64,000 nt of DNA from positions 248,001 through 312,000 of the forward strand of contig NZ_JBNXUO010000002.1 of the NCBI RefSeq assembly GCF_050563535.1, read 5' to 3'. The stretch is from Falsiroseomonas sp050563535. Lineage in GTDB: Bacteria > Pseudomonadota > Alphaproteobacteria > Acetobacterales > Acetobacteraceae. Under the pieces are notes generated by a model that saw nothing but the letters and a program-made list of their open reading frames with translations, made no database searches and had not been told where the DNA came from. Position numbers and translations under genes: made by a program. Below, piece after piece: positions 24,218-32,173 of this stretch (the stretch's first letter is position 1; each line of letters begins with the position of its first letter).

Positions 24218-24282
24218 ATAAGTATTGCCTATGGTGCCAGTTTGAACTCCTGTTGGCCAGCCCGGCCCGGCACGTCTAGCGT
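24218..24282 (+). promoter_or_regulatory. Nac-type operator and promoter for the aminotransferase operon (module C)
   Basis: On the plus strand: ATAAG-N5-CCTAT at 24218-24232 (ATA-N9-TAT), exactly 20 bp, TTGGCC at 24253-24258, 18 bp, TAGCGT at 24277-24282, then the aminotransferase start 35 bp on. The operator lies in the divergent region between this operon and lysR, so it could also repress lysR. The sequence between operator and -35 differs from modules A and B, but the spacing is kept. Confidence 0.68.
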
Positions 24283-24316
24283 CGCCGCTCCGTCGCCCGA
24301 GGAGCGCTTCGCCGAG

Positions 24317-25543
24317 ATGTCCGCCGCCACGACCGCAGCACCCCGCGTCGCGGAGCGGGTCCGCCGGATCAAGCCATCGCCGAGTTCCGCGGCGGCCGAC
24401 CGGGCCGCCGCGCTGCGCCGCGAAGGCCGCAGCATCGTGAGCCTCGTCGTGGGGGAGCCGGACTTCGACACCCCCGCGAACATCCGCCGCGCCGCCGCGG
24501 CGGCGATGGACAGGGGCGCGACCCGCTACACCACCCTAGCCGGCACGCCGGAGCTTCGGCGCGCCATCGCGGCCAAGCTCGCGCGCGAGAACGCGCTGGA
24601 CTACGGCCCGGACGACATCATCGTCACCAATGGCTGCAAGAGCGCGATCTACAGCGCCTTCGAGGCGACGCTGGAGCCGGGCGACGAGGTGGTGATCCCC
24701 ACCCCCTGCTGGGTGTCCTACCCCGACATGGCGCTGGCCTGCGGCGCGAAGCCGGTGATGGTCGCCTGCCCGGAGGCGCAGGGCTTCAAGCTCGCGCCCG
24801 CGCGGCTTGCCGCGGCGATCACGCCGCGCACGCGCTGGCTGGTCGTCAACTCGCCGAGCAACCCGACCGGCGCGACCTACACCCAGGCGGAGTGGCGCGC
24901 GCTGGCGGAGGTGCTGCGCGGGCATCCGCAGGTGCTGGTGATGACGGACGACATCTACGAGCACATCCGCTTCGCCGGGGACGGCCCTGCCCCGCACCTG
25001 CTCACCGCCGCGCCGGAACTGCGGGACCGGACGCTCGCCATCAACGGGGTGTCCAAGACCTATGCGATGACGGGCTGGCGGATCGGCTGGGCGGCGGGAC
25101 CGCGCGACCTGGTCGAGGCGCTGGGCACGCTGCTCTCCCAGGCTTCGGGCAATGCGTGCTCGGTCAGCCAGGCGGCGGCGGTGGAGGCGCTGGAGGGCGA
25201 CCAGGGCTTCGTCGCCGAGAGCGTGGCCACCTATCGCGCCCGGCGCGACCGGATGGTGGCCCGGATCAACGCGATTCCCGGGCTGGCCTGCACGCCGCCG
25301 GAGGGCGCCTTCTATCTCTACGTGAACTGCGCGGGCCTGCTCGGGCGCCTCACGCCGGATGGCCGGCGGCTCGCGACCGACGACGACGTGGTCATGCATC
25401 TGCTGGAGAGCGCAGGGGTGGCGCTCGTGCCCGGCGCGGCCTATGGGCTGTCACCCTATTTCAGGCTGTCGATCGCGACCTCGACCGCCAATCTCGACGA
25501 AGGCGCGGACCGCATCGCCCGCGCCGTCGCCGCCCTCCGCTGA
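24317..25543 (+). CDS. Class I/II pyridoxal-phosphate aminotransferase
   Basis: Cytoplasmic enzyme of 408 residues of the aspartate-aminotransferase fold type I. VVGEPDFDTP is near residue 45, the NPTG motif at 182-185, the cofactor-binding Asp/Tyr pair in DDIYEH near 211-215, and the Schiff-base lysine K247 in GVSKTYAMTGWRIGW. Such enzymes use aspartate, glutamate, alanine or related amino acids. It is the first gene of the plus-strand catabolic operon, behind promoter module C. Confidence 0.9.
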   Translation: MSAATTAAPRVAERVRRIKPSPSSAAADRAAALRREGRSIVSLVVGEPDFDTPANIRRAAAAAMDRGATRYTTLAGTPELRRAIAAKLARENALDYGPDDIIVTNGCKSAIYSAFEATLEPGDEVVIPTPCWVSYPDMALACGAKPVMVACPEAQGFKLAPARLAAAITPRTRWLVVNSPSNPTGATYTQAEWRALAEVLRGHPQVLVMTDDIYEHIRFAGDGPAPHLLTAAPELRDRTLAINGVSKTYAMTGWRIGWAAGPRDLVEALGTLLSQASGNACSVSQAAAVEALEGDQGFVAESVATYRARRDRMVARINAIPGLACTPPEGAFYLYVNCAGLLGRLTPDGRRLATDDDVVMHLLESAGVALVPGAAYGLSPYFRLSIATSTANLDEGADRIARAVAALR

Positions 25544-25566
25544 AGCCCGCTGTCCAGGATCCGAGA

Positions 25567-26436
25567 ATGCCGATGACCCCGCCCGACAGAATGCGCGCCC
25601 TGCTGGCGGCGCCCGGTTTCGTCGCCATGCCGGCGGTCTGGGACGGCCTGACCGCGAAGATGACCCAGGCCGCGGGGTTCGGGACCGCCTTCCTGTCCGG
25701 GTCCTGCGTCGCTGCCGCCCGGCTCGGCGCGCCCGACCTCGACATCGTCTCCTTCGCGGAGATGCTGGACAGCCTGGAGATGGTGCGCGGCGCCGCGCCG
25801 GACCTGCTGATCCTTGCCGATGGCGACCACGGCTACGGCAATGCGATGAACGTGCAGCGCACCGTCCGCGCCTATGGCCGCGCCGGCGCGGCGGCGGTGC
25901 TGATCGAGGACAAGATCACCCCGCGGGCGCTGACCTCCGACGGCAAGCCCTGCATGCCGCGCGAGGAGATGCGGATGAAGATCCGCGCGGCGGTGGAGGC
26001 CGCGAAGGACAGCGGCATCCTGGTGATGGCGCGCACGGATTGCCGCCCGACGGCCGGCATCGAGGAGGCGCTGGCGCGGATCGCGATGTATGTCGAGGAG
26101 GGGGCGGACATCCTGTTCCTCGACAGCCCGAAGGACGAGGCGGAGGTGCGCGCGGCGGTCGCGGCCTCGAAGGGCCGGCCGCATTTCGCCGTGCTCTCGC
26201 CCGGCGCCCCGCGCGAGACGCCGACCCAGGCGCGCGCGGCGGAACTCGGCCTGAAGATCGGGACCTTCCCGACGGGGATGCTCTCGCCCGTCATCGGCGC
26301 GATCCAGGGCGCGCTCGACGCCATCGCCGCCGGCCGGTCGGAATCGCCCGCCGCCATCCCGGGCAGCCAGCTCCGCGACGTCCTCGGCTATGGCGACTAC
26401 GAACGGCAGGCGAAGCGGTTCAAGTCGGAGGGCTGA
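25567..26436 (+). CDS. Isocitrate lyase/PEP mutase family protein
   Basis: Cytoplasmic TIM-barrel protein of 289 residues. The metal-binding region is LADGDHGYGNAMNV and VLIEDKITPRA follows. Lyases of this family (isocitrate or methylisocitrate lyase) carry a K-K-C-G-H loop after that point; here the segment reads TSDGKPCMPREEM. The protein is therefore closer to oxaloacetate-decarboxylase or dimethylmalate-lyase-like members, which lack that loop. The start has AGGA 7 bp upstream. The reaction is probably cleavage or decarboxylation of a 2-oxo or 2-hydroxy acid (inference). Confidence 0.82.
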   Translation: MPMTPPDRMRALLAAPGFVAMPAVWDGLTAKMTQAAGFGTAFLSGSCVAAARLGAPDLDIVSFAEMLDSLEMVRGAAPDLLILADGDHGYGNAMNVQRTVRAYGRAGAAAVLIEDKITPRALTSDGKPCMPREEMRMKIRAAVEAAKDSGILVMARTDCRPTAGIEEALARIAMYVEEGADILFLDSPKDEAEVRAAVAASKGRPHFAVLSPGAPRETPTQARAAELGLKIGTFPTGMLSPVIGAIQGALDAIAAGRSESPAAIPGSQLRDVLGYGDYERQAKRFKSEG

Positions 26437-26438
26437 GG

Positions 26439-27206
26439 ATGACGCTTCCGAGGGCCTTCGACCTTTCCGGCCGCCGCGCGCTGGTCACCGGCGGCGGGCA
26501 GGGGATCGGGCTGGCGCTGGCGCGCGCGCTGGCCGAGGCTGGTGCCGCGGTGGTGCTGAACGGCCGCACGGCGGCGAAGCTGGAGGCGGCCGCGGCCGCG
26601 CTGGCGGCGGAAGGCCACGCGGCCGAGATCGCGCCCTTCGACGTGACCGACCCCGAGGCGGTCGTGACGGGCGTCGCCGGGGTGCTGTCGCGCGGCGACC
26701 TCGACATCCTCGTCAACAACGCCGGCATCCAGCGCCGCACGCCGCTGCAGGACTTCCCCGAGGAGACCTGGCGCGAGCTGATGCGCACCAACCTCGACGC
26801 GGTGTTCTACGTGGCGAAGGCGGTGGCGCGGCACATGATCGCGCGCGGACGCGGCAAGATCATCAACATCGGGTCGGTGCAGAGCGAGCTCGGCCGGCCC
26901 GGCATCGCGCCCTATGCCGCCAGCAAGGGCGCGGTGCGGATGCTGACGCGCGGCATGTGCGCCGACTGGGCGCGGCTCGGCCTGCAGGTCAACGCGATCG
27001 CGCCCGGCTACTTCGCCACCGAGATGAACCGCGCGCTGGTGGACGACGCTGCCTTTTCCGACTGGGTGGGCAAGCGCACCCCGGCCGGGCGCTGGGGCAA
27101 TGTGGAGGAACTCGGCGGTGCCGCGGTCTTCCTCGCCTCCGACGCATCGAGCTTCGTCAACGGGCAGGTGCTGTTCGTGGACGGCGGCATGACGGCAGTG
27201 GTCTAG
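26439..27206 (+). CDS. SDR oxidoreductase, gluconate 5-dehydrogenase-like
   Basis: NAD(P)-dependent dehydrogenase of 255 residues. TGGGQGIG binds the cofactor, followed by NNAG, a serine in NIGSVQSELGRP, and YAASKGA. The text INIGSVQSELGRPGIAPYAASKGAV closely follows IdnO-type gluconate 5-dehydrogenases, which interconvert 5-ketogluconate and gluconate. It starts 2 bp after the PEP-mutase-family gene. With the idonate-dehydrogenase-like gene two positions on, it suggests an L-idonate-like sugar-acid route. Confidence 0.85.
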   Translation: MTLPRAFDLSGRRALVTGGGQGIGLALARALAEAGAAVVLNGRTAAKLEAAAAALAAEGHAAEIAPFDVTDPEAVVTGVAGVLSRGDLDILVNNAGIQRRTPLQDFPEETWRELMRTNLDAVFYVAKAVARHMIARGRGKIINIGSVQSELGRPGIAPYAASKGAVRMLTRGMCADWARLGLQVNAIAPGYFATEMNRALVDDAAFSDWVGKRTPAGRWGNVEELGGAAVFLASDASSFVNGQVLFVDGGMTAVV

Positions 27207-27232
27207 CAGCGCCAGCACCAGGGAACGCCACG

Positions 27233-28189
27233 ATGAACGACGCCACCGGCAAGCCCGGCCTGCTGGTCCTCGGCCCCTACGCGGAGGAGGAACTGGCCGC
27301 GCTCGCCCAGCACTTCACCGTGCATCGTCTGTGGGAGGCGGCGGACCGCGACGCCTTCATCCGCGGGGTCGCGCCCGGGATCCGCGCGGTCGGCACGCGC
27401 GGCGAGATCGGGGCGAGCGCGGCGCTGATGGCGATGCTGCCGGCGCTCGAGATCGTCGCCTGCTTCGGCGTCGGCACGGATGCGATCGACCTCGCCCATG
27501 CCCGCAGCCGCGGCATCCGCGTGACGAACACGCCGGACGTGCTGACCGAGGACGTGGCCGATCTCGGCTGGGGGCTGCTGCTCGCGGCGGCGCGGCGCAT
27601 CCCGGCCGGCGATGCGCATGTCCGCTCCGGCGCCTGGGCGGCGCGTGGGCCGATGGCGTTGACCACGCGCGTCTGGGGCAAGCGGCTCGGCATTGTCGGC
27701 CTCGGCCGGATCGGGCGGGCCGTCGCGCGCCGCGCGCAGGGCTTCGGGATGGCGGTCGCCTACAGCGGCCGCACGCGGCAGGCGGATGTGGACCTTCCCT
27801 GGCACGCGGACCCCGTCCCGCTGGCGCGGGAATCCGACATGCTGATGATCTGCACCGCCGGGGGCGCAGGGACGCAGGGCCTGGTCGGCGCCGCGGTGCT
27901 GGAGGCGCTCGGGCCGGGCGGCATCCTCGTCAACATCGCGCGTGGCAGCGTGGTGGACGAGGCGGCGCTGCTGCACGCCCTGCGCACGGGCGGCCTCGCA
28001 GCGGCCGGCCTCGACGTCTTCCTGAACGAGCCACGGATCGACGAGGCCTTCTTCACGCTGGAGAATGTCGTGCTGCAGCCGCACCATGCCAGCGGCACGG
28101 TGGAGACCCGCGCCGCGATGGGCGCGCTGGTGCGGGAGAACCTGGTGGCCCATGTCACCGGCGCCCCGCTGCCGACACCGGTTGCCTGA
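27233..28189 (+). CDS. D-isomer-specific 2-hydroxyacid dehydrogenase
   Basis: Cytoplasmic NAD(P)-dependent enzyme of 318 residues. The nucleotide-binding motif is GIVGLGRIGRAVARRAQGFGM. The catalytic Arg is in NIARGSVVDE, the Glu in LDVFLNEP, and the His in LQPHHASGT. It resembles glyoxylate/hydroxypyruvate reductases. In this operon it could reduce a 2-oxo acid made by the aminotransferase or lyase (inference). Confidence 0.88.
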   Translation: MNDATGKPGLLVLGPYAEEELAALAQHFTVHRLWEAADRDAFIRGVAPGIRAVGTRGEIGASAALMAMLPALEIVACFGVGTDAIDLAHARSRGIRVTNTPDVLTEDVADLGWGLLLAAARRIPAGDAHVRSGAWAARGPMALTTRVWGKRLGIVGLGRIGRAVARRAQGFGMAVAYSGRTRQADVDLPWHADPVPLARESDMLMICTAGGAGTQGLVGAAVLEALGPGGILVNIARGSVVDEAALLHALRTGGLAAAGLDVFLNEPRIDEAFFTLENVVLQPHHASGTVETRAAMGALVRENLVAHVTGAPLPTPVA

Positions 28190-28202
28190 GGGAAGGCCGA
28201 TC

Positions 28203-29234
28203 ATGAAGGCGCTTGTCATCCATGGCCCACACGACCTTCGCGTGGACGAGGTCGCCGAGGCCAGCCCCGGACCGCGCCAGGTCGCGGTGCGGGTGCGCGC
28301 GGGCGGGATCTGCGGCTCGGACCTGCACTACTACCACCAGGGAGGCTTCGGCACGGTCCGCCTGCGGGAGCCGATGGTGCTCGGCCACGAGGTCGCCGGC
28401 GAGGTGGCCGAGGTCGGGCGCGAGGTGACGAGCCTGCGCCCGGGCGACCGGGTGGCGGTCAGTCCCTCGCTGCCCTGCGGCGCCTGCCGGTATTGCCTGG
28501 CGGGTGCGCCGAACCACTGCCTCGACATGCGCTTCTACGGCTCGGCGATGCGCTTTCCGCATGTGCAGGGCGCCTTCCGGGAGGTGCTGGTCTGCGAGGA
28601 GGCGCAGGCCGTCCGGGTGCCGGATGGGGTGCCGCTGGAACGTGCGGCCTTCGCCGAGCCGCTGGCGGTCTGCCTGCATGCCGCACGCCAGGCCGGGCCG
28701 CTGATGGGGGCGCGCGTGCTGGTGACCGGCACCGGGCCGATCGGCGCGCTGGCGCTGCTCGTCGCGCGTCACGCCGGCGCGCGGGAGGTGGTGTGCACCG
28801 ACGTCTCCGACGCTCCGCTTGCCCTGGCACGGCGGCTCGGCGCCGATGCCGCGCTGAACACGCGCAGCGATCCCGCCGCGCTGGAGCCGTGGTGCGCGGA
28901 GAAGGGGACCTTCGACGCCGTGTTCGAGGCTTCGGGCTCGGGCGCGGCGCTTGCCGGCGCGCTCGCCGCGGCGCGGCCCGGTGCGACGGTGGTGCAGCTC
29001 GGCCTCGGCGGGGAGGTTCCGCTGCCGGTGAATGTCCTGGTCGCGAAGGAGATCACGCTGCGCGGCACCTTCCGCTTCCACGAGGAGTTCCGCTGGGCGG
29101 TGGAGGCGCTCGCCTCCGGCCGCATCGACGTCGCGCCGCTGCTGACCGAGGTCGTGCCGCTGGCCGACGCCCGGCGCGCCTTCGACCTGGCGAGCGACCG
29201 GTCGCGGGCGATGAAGGTGCAACTGGCCTTCTAG
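28203..29234 (+). CDS. L-idonate 5-dehydrogenase-like zinc alcohol dehydrogenase
   Basis: Medium-chain dehydrogenase of 343 residues. Catalytic zinc ligands are Cys in GGICGSDLHYYHQGG and His-Glu in LGHEVAGE. The structural zinc site is CGACRYCLAGAPNHC. The cofactor motif is GTGPIGALA. The GSDLHYYHQGGFGTVRLREPMVLGHE text is typical of L-idonate 5-dehydrogenase (IdnD), which oxidises L-idonate to 5-ketogluconate. It is the last gene of the operon and matches the upstream gluconate-5-dehydrogenase-like gene. Confidence 0.85.
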   Translation: MKALVIHGPHDLRVDEVAEASPGPRQVAVRVRAGGICGSDLHYYHQGGFGTVRLREPMVLGHEVAGEVAEVGREVTSLRPGDRVAVSPSLPCGACRYCLAGAPNHCLDMRFYGSAMRFPHVQGAFREVLVCEEAQAVRVPDGVPLERAAFAEPLAVCLHAARQAGPLMGARVLVTGTGPIGALALLVARHAGAREVVCTDVSDAPLALARRLGADAALNTRSDPAALEPWCAEKGTFDAVFEASGSGAALAGALAAARPGATVVQLGLGGEVPLPVNVLVAKEITLRGTFRFHEEFRWAVEALASGRIDVAPLLTEVVPLADARRAFDLASDRSRAMKVQLAF

Positions 29235-29268
29235 GCCGCGGCGGACCCGGCTCCGCGCGGGCGGCTGT

Positions 29269-29454
29269 TCAGCGCGGCCGCGGCGGCTTCGCCGGGGAGG
29301 ATCCGCGGCGGCCCTTGGCCGCCGGCTGGCTTTCATGCCGTGAGGTCGCGTTGTCCGCCTTGGCACGCGCGGCAGCCTCGGCTGCGCCCCAGCGGTGGCG
29401 ATAGCGGCGGCGAAGGCGGATGCGCGCGGCGATGCGCCGCAGGAAGCCGAGCAT
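29269..29454 (-). CDS. Small basic hypothetical protein
   Basis: Possible gene of 61 residues beginning MLGFLRRIAARIRLRRRYRHRW, then an Ala-rich helix and a Lys/Pro/Arg tail. The N-terminal part could be an amphipathic membrane-binding helix. No clear ribosome binding site is seen, and I do not recognise a family. It converges on the idonate-dehydrogenase-like gene. Coding status is uncertain. Confidence 0.35.
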   Translation of the reverse strand: MLGFLRRIAARIRLRRRYRHRWGAAEAAARAKADNATSRHESQPAAKGRRGSSPAKPPRPR

Positions 29455-29728
29455 CAAGGCGCCGCCCGCGTGGTCGGAATGGCCATCGTGAATCCCCTGG
29501 CCTGGTCGGCACCACGCCCGGGGCTTCGCCCGCGAAGCGCGAAGCGGGTGGGCCGAGCGGGATGCAAGGTGGAGGAAGGGACCGGCGCCGCCGGTCGTTC
29601 CACCGCCCGAGGATGACGAACCCGTGTGTCCGCCAGCCCGGCGGGGGGCGATGCGGCCTCGCGCAGGCGTGCGCGGCGGGGACGAATGAGAGCGACCGCG
29701 GCGCCTCGAAGCATCGTATACAAAAAAC
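29455..29728. other. Intergenic stretch upstream of the sigma factor
   Basis: This 274-bp stretch holds GC-rich partial palindromes such as GCTTCG-CCC-GCGAAGC near 29522-29540. It has no gene I can support. Its right end becomes AT-rich just before the sigma-factor start. Confidence 0.4.
29717..29722 (+). promoter_or_regulatory. Candidate -10 element, possible leaderless start of the sigma-factor gene
   Basis: TATACA ends 6 bp before the ATG of the sigma factor, in the only AT-rich patch nearby. No Shine-Dalgarno-like sequence lies between them (the spacer is AAAAAC). If this is the -10 box, transcription would begin at or next to the start codon. No good -35 partner was found. Confidence 0.35.
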
Positions 29729-30343
29729 ATGAAGAATCACCAGGACGATTTCGACCGCCAGCTGATCTCCCTGTTGCCGCGGCTGCGGGTCCAGGCCGTG
29801 GCCCTCACCCGCAACCCGACCACCGCGCGCGACCTGGTGCAGGATGCCGTCACCAACGCGCTCGCCGCCCGCGGCAGCTTCACGCCCGGCACCAATTTCG
29901 CTGCCTGGATGCACCGCATCCTGCGCAACCGCTTCATCAGCGACACGCGCAAGCGCCGGCCGACCACCGACATCGACGACGTCCCGCAGGCCGCGCTGGC
30001 GACGCCCGCGGCGCATGAGGACAGCCTCGTGCTGAAAGAGCTGCATCGCGCGCTCGGCGACCTTCCGCCGCTGCAGCGGGAGACGCTGTTCATGGTGGTC
30101 CTGCAGGGCATGTCGTACGAGCAGGCGGCGGAAGCGACCGGCTGCGCTGTCGGCACCGCGAAAAGCCGGGTCTTCCGCGCACGACAGCAGATGCAGCTCG
30201 CCCTCACGGGCACGACCCGGCCCGCCGGCACGGCGCAGCAGGCCGCGCAGGGCGGCGAGCCCCATGCGGCGGCGCGCCGCGCCGGGGCGCCGAAGCTGCG
30301 GCACCCCGACCTGATCGCGGCGGGGAGGGACGCGCCATGCTGA
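29729..30343 (+). CDS. ECF sigma factor, EcfG-like
   Basis: RNA polymerase sigma factor of 204 residues. Region 2 spans about residues 8-75 with VQAVALTRNPTTARDLVQDAV, and region 4 spans about 105-155 with QRETLFMVVLQGMSYEQAAEATGCAVGTAKSRVFRAR. The N-terminal text is closest to the EcfG general-stress sigma factors, but no nepR or phyR gene is adjacent. The C-terminal about 45 residues are an unusual Ala/Gly/Arg-rich tail. The gene ends in an overlap with the next small gene, so the two are co-translated. Confidence 0.85.
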   Translation: MKNHQDDFDRQLISLLPRLRVQAVALTRNPTTARDLVQDAVTNALAARGSFTPGTNFAAWMHRILRNRFISDTRKRRPTTDIDDVPQAALATPAAHEDSLVLKELHRALGDLPPLQRETLFMVVLQGMSYEQAAEATGCAVGTAKSRVFRARQQMQLALTGTTRPAGTAQQAAQGGEPHAAARRAGAPKLRHPDLIAAGRDAPC

Positions 30344-30591
30344 CGCGCAGCCACCGCACGACGGTCGTATTCCGGCGACCCTTCATGCTGGCCGGCTTCG
30401 ACCGCCCGCAGCCCGCCGGGACCTACGACGTGGAGACGGAGGAGGAACTGCTGGAAGGCCTGTCGTTCCCGGCCTATCGCCGCGTCGCGACGGTGATGAC
30501 GCCAAGGGCGCGGCAGCCCGGGGCGCTGTTGCAGGCGCTCGCCGTCGATCCGGGGGAACTGGACCGTGCGCTGGCATCCGATCGTGAGTGA
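30337..30591 (+). CDS. Conserved small hypothetical protein
   Basis: Protein of 84 residues starting 7 bp before the end of the sigma-factor gene, with GGGGAGGGA upstream. The text SHRTTVVFRRPFMLAGFDRPQPAGTYDVETEEELLEGLSFPAYRRVAT looks like a compact beta-rich domain that I have seen as a conserved small alphaproteobacterial protein of unknown function. The C-terminal part is less conserved-looking. Co-translation with the sigma factor suggests a related role, but nothing more can be said. Confidence 0.7.
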   Translation: MLTRSHRTTVVFRRPFMLAGFDRPQPAGTYDVETEEELLEGLSFPAYRRVATVMTPRARQPGALLQALAVDPGELDRALASDRE

Positions 30592-30648
30592 CCGGGAACA
30601 TCCGCGGTGCGGCCGCGCGGCCACGTCCCGGTCAGGAGCGCGGCTGTC

Positions 30649-30810
30649 ATGAACGCGCTGCCCCGGGGCTTCGTCGGCTTCGTCTCCGACCATCGGTTCC
30701 GCATCGTGCTCGGCGCCTGCGTGCTGGTGCTTGGGCTGATGGTGGTCGTCATCCACGCCACCATCGGCCTCGGCCCGCCCTGGGGCACGGCGGTGCCGAC
30801 GCCCGCATAG
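30649..30810 (+). CDS. Small single-span membrane protein
   Basis: Protein of 53 residues with a single hydrophobic segment (about residues 18-43, FRIVLGACVLVLGLMVVVIHATIG). A clear AGGAG lies 10 bp upstream of the start. No family recognised. It sits downstream of the sigma-factor pair and is convergent with the coiled-coil gene. Confidence 0.55.
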   Translation: MNALPRGFVGFVSDHRFRIVLGACVLVLGLMVVVIHATIGLGPPWGTAVPTPA

Positions 30811-30886
30811 GGCGCCGGCGGCCGGGATGGCCCTGTGCGGCACCGCGCTGCGCGCTTCGGCGCGCGCCGCGTGGTCCCGCCCTCGC

Positions 30887-31699
30887 TCAGCCCGCGCCGG
30901 GCCCGCCGATCTGCCGCGGTGCCCCGGCGGGCTGGCGGCCGCGCAGGGCCGCAAGACGTTCGGAAAGGCCCGTCGGCGCGGGCGGCGCGCCGGAAGCCGC
31001 CTGCATCGCGGCCGCGATGTTCGGGTCGTCGCGCTCCGGCTGCGTCGGCTGCAGCAGCCGCGCCTTCGCATTCGCCGCCTCCGCCTCGGCCAGGTTGCGA
31101 GCCGCGTTGTCCTGCATCGCCTTCAGCGCGACGCTGAGCCCGCTGGTCGCGCCGGAAAGGCCCGCGGCCTGGCGGGCAGCCTCGGCGCGGCGGGCCGCGA
31201 TGTCGCGCTGCTGCTCGGCCCGGCCCATGTCGCGTTGCGCGCGGGCCAGCTCGTCACGCGCGGATTTCAGCTTCTGGCCGGCCTGGGCATAGGTCTCCTC
31301 CAGCATGCGGAGGAATTCCTCGGCATCCGTCGCATCCTGCCTCTCCCGCTCCACCTCCGGCGCCATCTGCTCCAGCATGCCGACGAGGGTGGCGAGGCTG
31401 CGTTCGAGCCCGGCCTTGCGCGCCGCGTCGCCCTCCGCGGCCATGCCGCGCTCCAGCTGCTCGGCCGCGGCCATGCGCTGCGCCGAAAGCGCCTGGATCG
31501 CCTCGGCCTCCCGCCTCTCGCGGTCATAGGCCATCCGTGCCTCGGCCACCTGCCGGCCGAGCTGGTCCAGGTGCTGCTCCATGGTGCGCAGCTCCGCCTC
31601 GGTGGCGGATTTGGGGTCCCAGCGCACGATCGCCTCGACCGCCTGGGTGACGGCCTGGTCGGTCTTCACGCCGACGAGGTTGCGGATGAAAGCCAGCAT
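30887..31699 (-). CDS. Coiled-coil protein of a PspA/YjfJ-like module
   Basis: Cytoplasmic protein of 270 residues, almost entirely helical. A short N-terminal part (MLAFIRNLVGVKTDQAVTQAVEAI) is followed by long Glu/Ala/Arg-rich coiled coil (about 38-200) and a Pro/Gly-rich end. Direct PspA identity is not obvious by eye. Size, helix content and the DUF350 and DUF2491 partners match the yjfJ-yjfK-yjfL type gene group, in which a PspA-like protein is found. It is the last gene of a three-gene minus-strand operon, 30 bp after the DUF350 gene. Confidence 0.65.
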   Translation of the reverse strand: MLAFIRNLVGVKTDQAVTQAVEAIVRWDPKSATEAELRTMEQHLDQLGRQVAEARMAYDRERREAEAIQALSAQRMAAAEQLERGMAAEGDAARKAGLERSLATLVGMLEQMAPEVERERQDATDAEEFLRMLEETYAQAGQKLKSARDELARAQRDMGRAEQQRDIAARRAEAARQAAGLSGATSGLSVALKAMQDNAARNLAEAEAANAKARLLQPTQPERDDPNIAAAMQAASGAPPAPTGLSERLAALRGRQPAGAPRQIGGPGAG

Positions 31700-31729
31700 G
31701 GGATCGTCTCCGTCCGTTGGGATGAGGGG

Positions 31730-32143
31730 TCAGCCGGCCATCGCGCCGGCGTTCAGCAGCGCGACCGCGAGCTGGACGCCGACGAGAACGCAGGCGGCGG
31801 CGGGGTTGTCCGCCTCGATCATCCCGCGCAGCCCCGGGATCAGGCGCGAGGCGACGATGAAGGCGAGCAGCTGGAGGGCGAGCGCCACGAGCCCCCAGAG
31901 CAGGATGTCGAGCGTGACGAGGCTGCTGGCGAGCGTCGCGGCGAGCGGGATGGCGATGGCCACCAGCGTGCCCGCCAGCGCGATGCCGGCCGCGACGTTG
32001 CCGGCACGCACGAGGCGGAATTCGTGGAACGGCGTCAGCAGCATGTAGAGCGCGACGCCGAGCCCGTGCAGCGCCAGCGTCACCGCGAACTGCAGCAGCA
32101 GCACCGGCAGGCCCGTGGTCAGCGTCTCGACGATGGTGTCCAT
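31730..32143 (-). CDS. DUF350 family membrane protein (YjfL-like)
   Basis: Inner-membrane protein of 137 residues with four predicted helices (about 12-35, 48-72, 78-103, 113-135). Small polar residues within helices (NVAAGIALAGTLVAIAIPLA and AAACVLVGVQLAVALLNAG) fit DUF350. The function of DUF350 is unknown; it recurs with PspA-like and YjfK-like genes. It lies between the DUF2491 and coiled-coil genes. Confidence 0.8.
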   Translation of the reverse strand: MDTIVETLTTGLPVLLLQFAVTLALHGLGVALYMLLTPFHEFRLVRAGNVAAGIALAGTLVAIAIPLAATLASSLVTLDILLWGLVALALQLLAFIVASRLIPGLRGMIEADNPAAACVLVGVQLAVALLNAGAMAG

Positions 32144-32173
32144 GGGTCGTGTCCTCGGGTGTCGGTGGCCGCG

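Noticed and set aside
29500..29600. Riboswitch or structured RNA upstream of the sigma factor
   Set aside because: Only short GC-rich partial palindromes were seen, with no recognisable conserved RNA motif.
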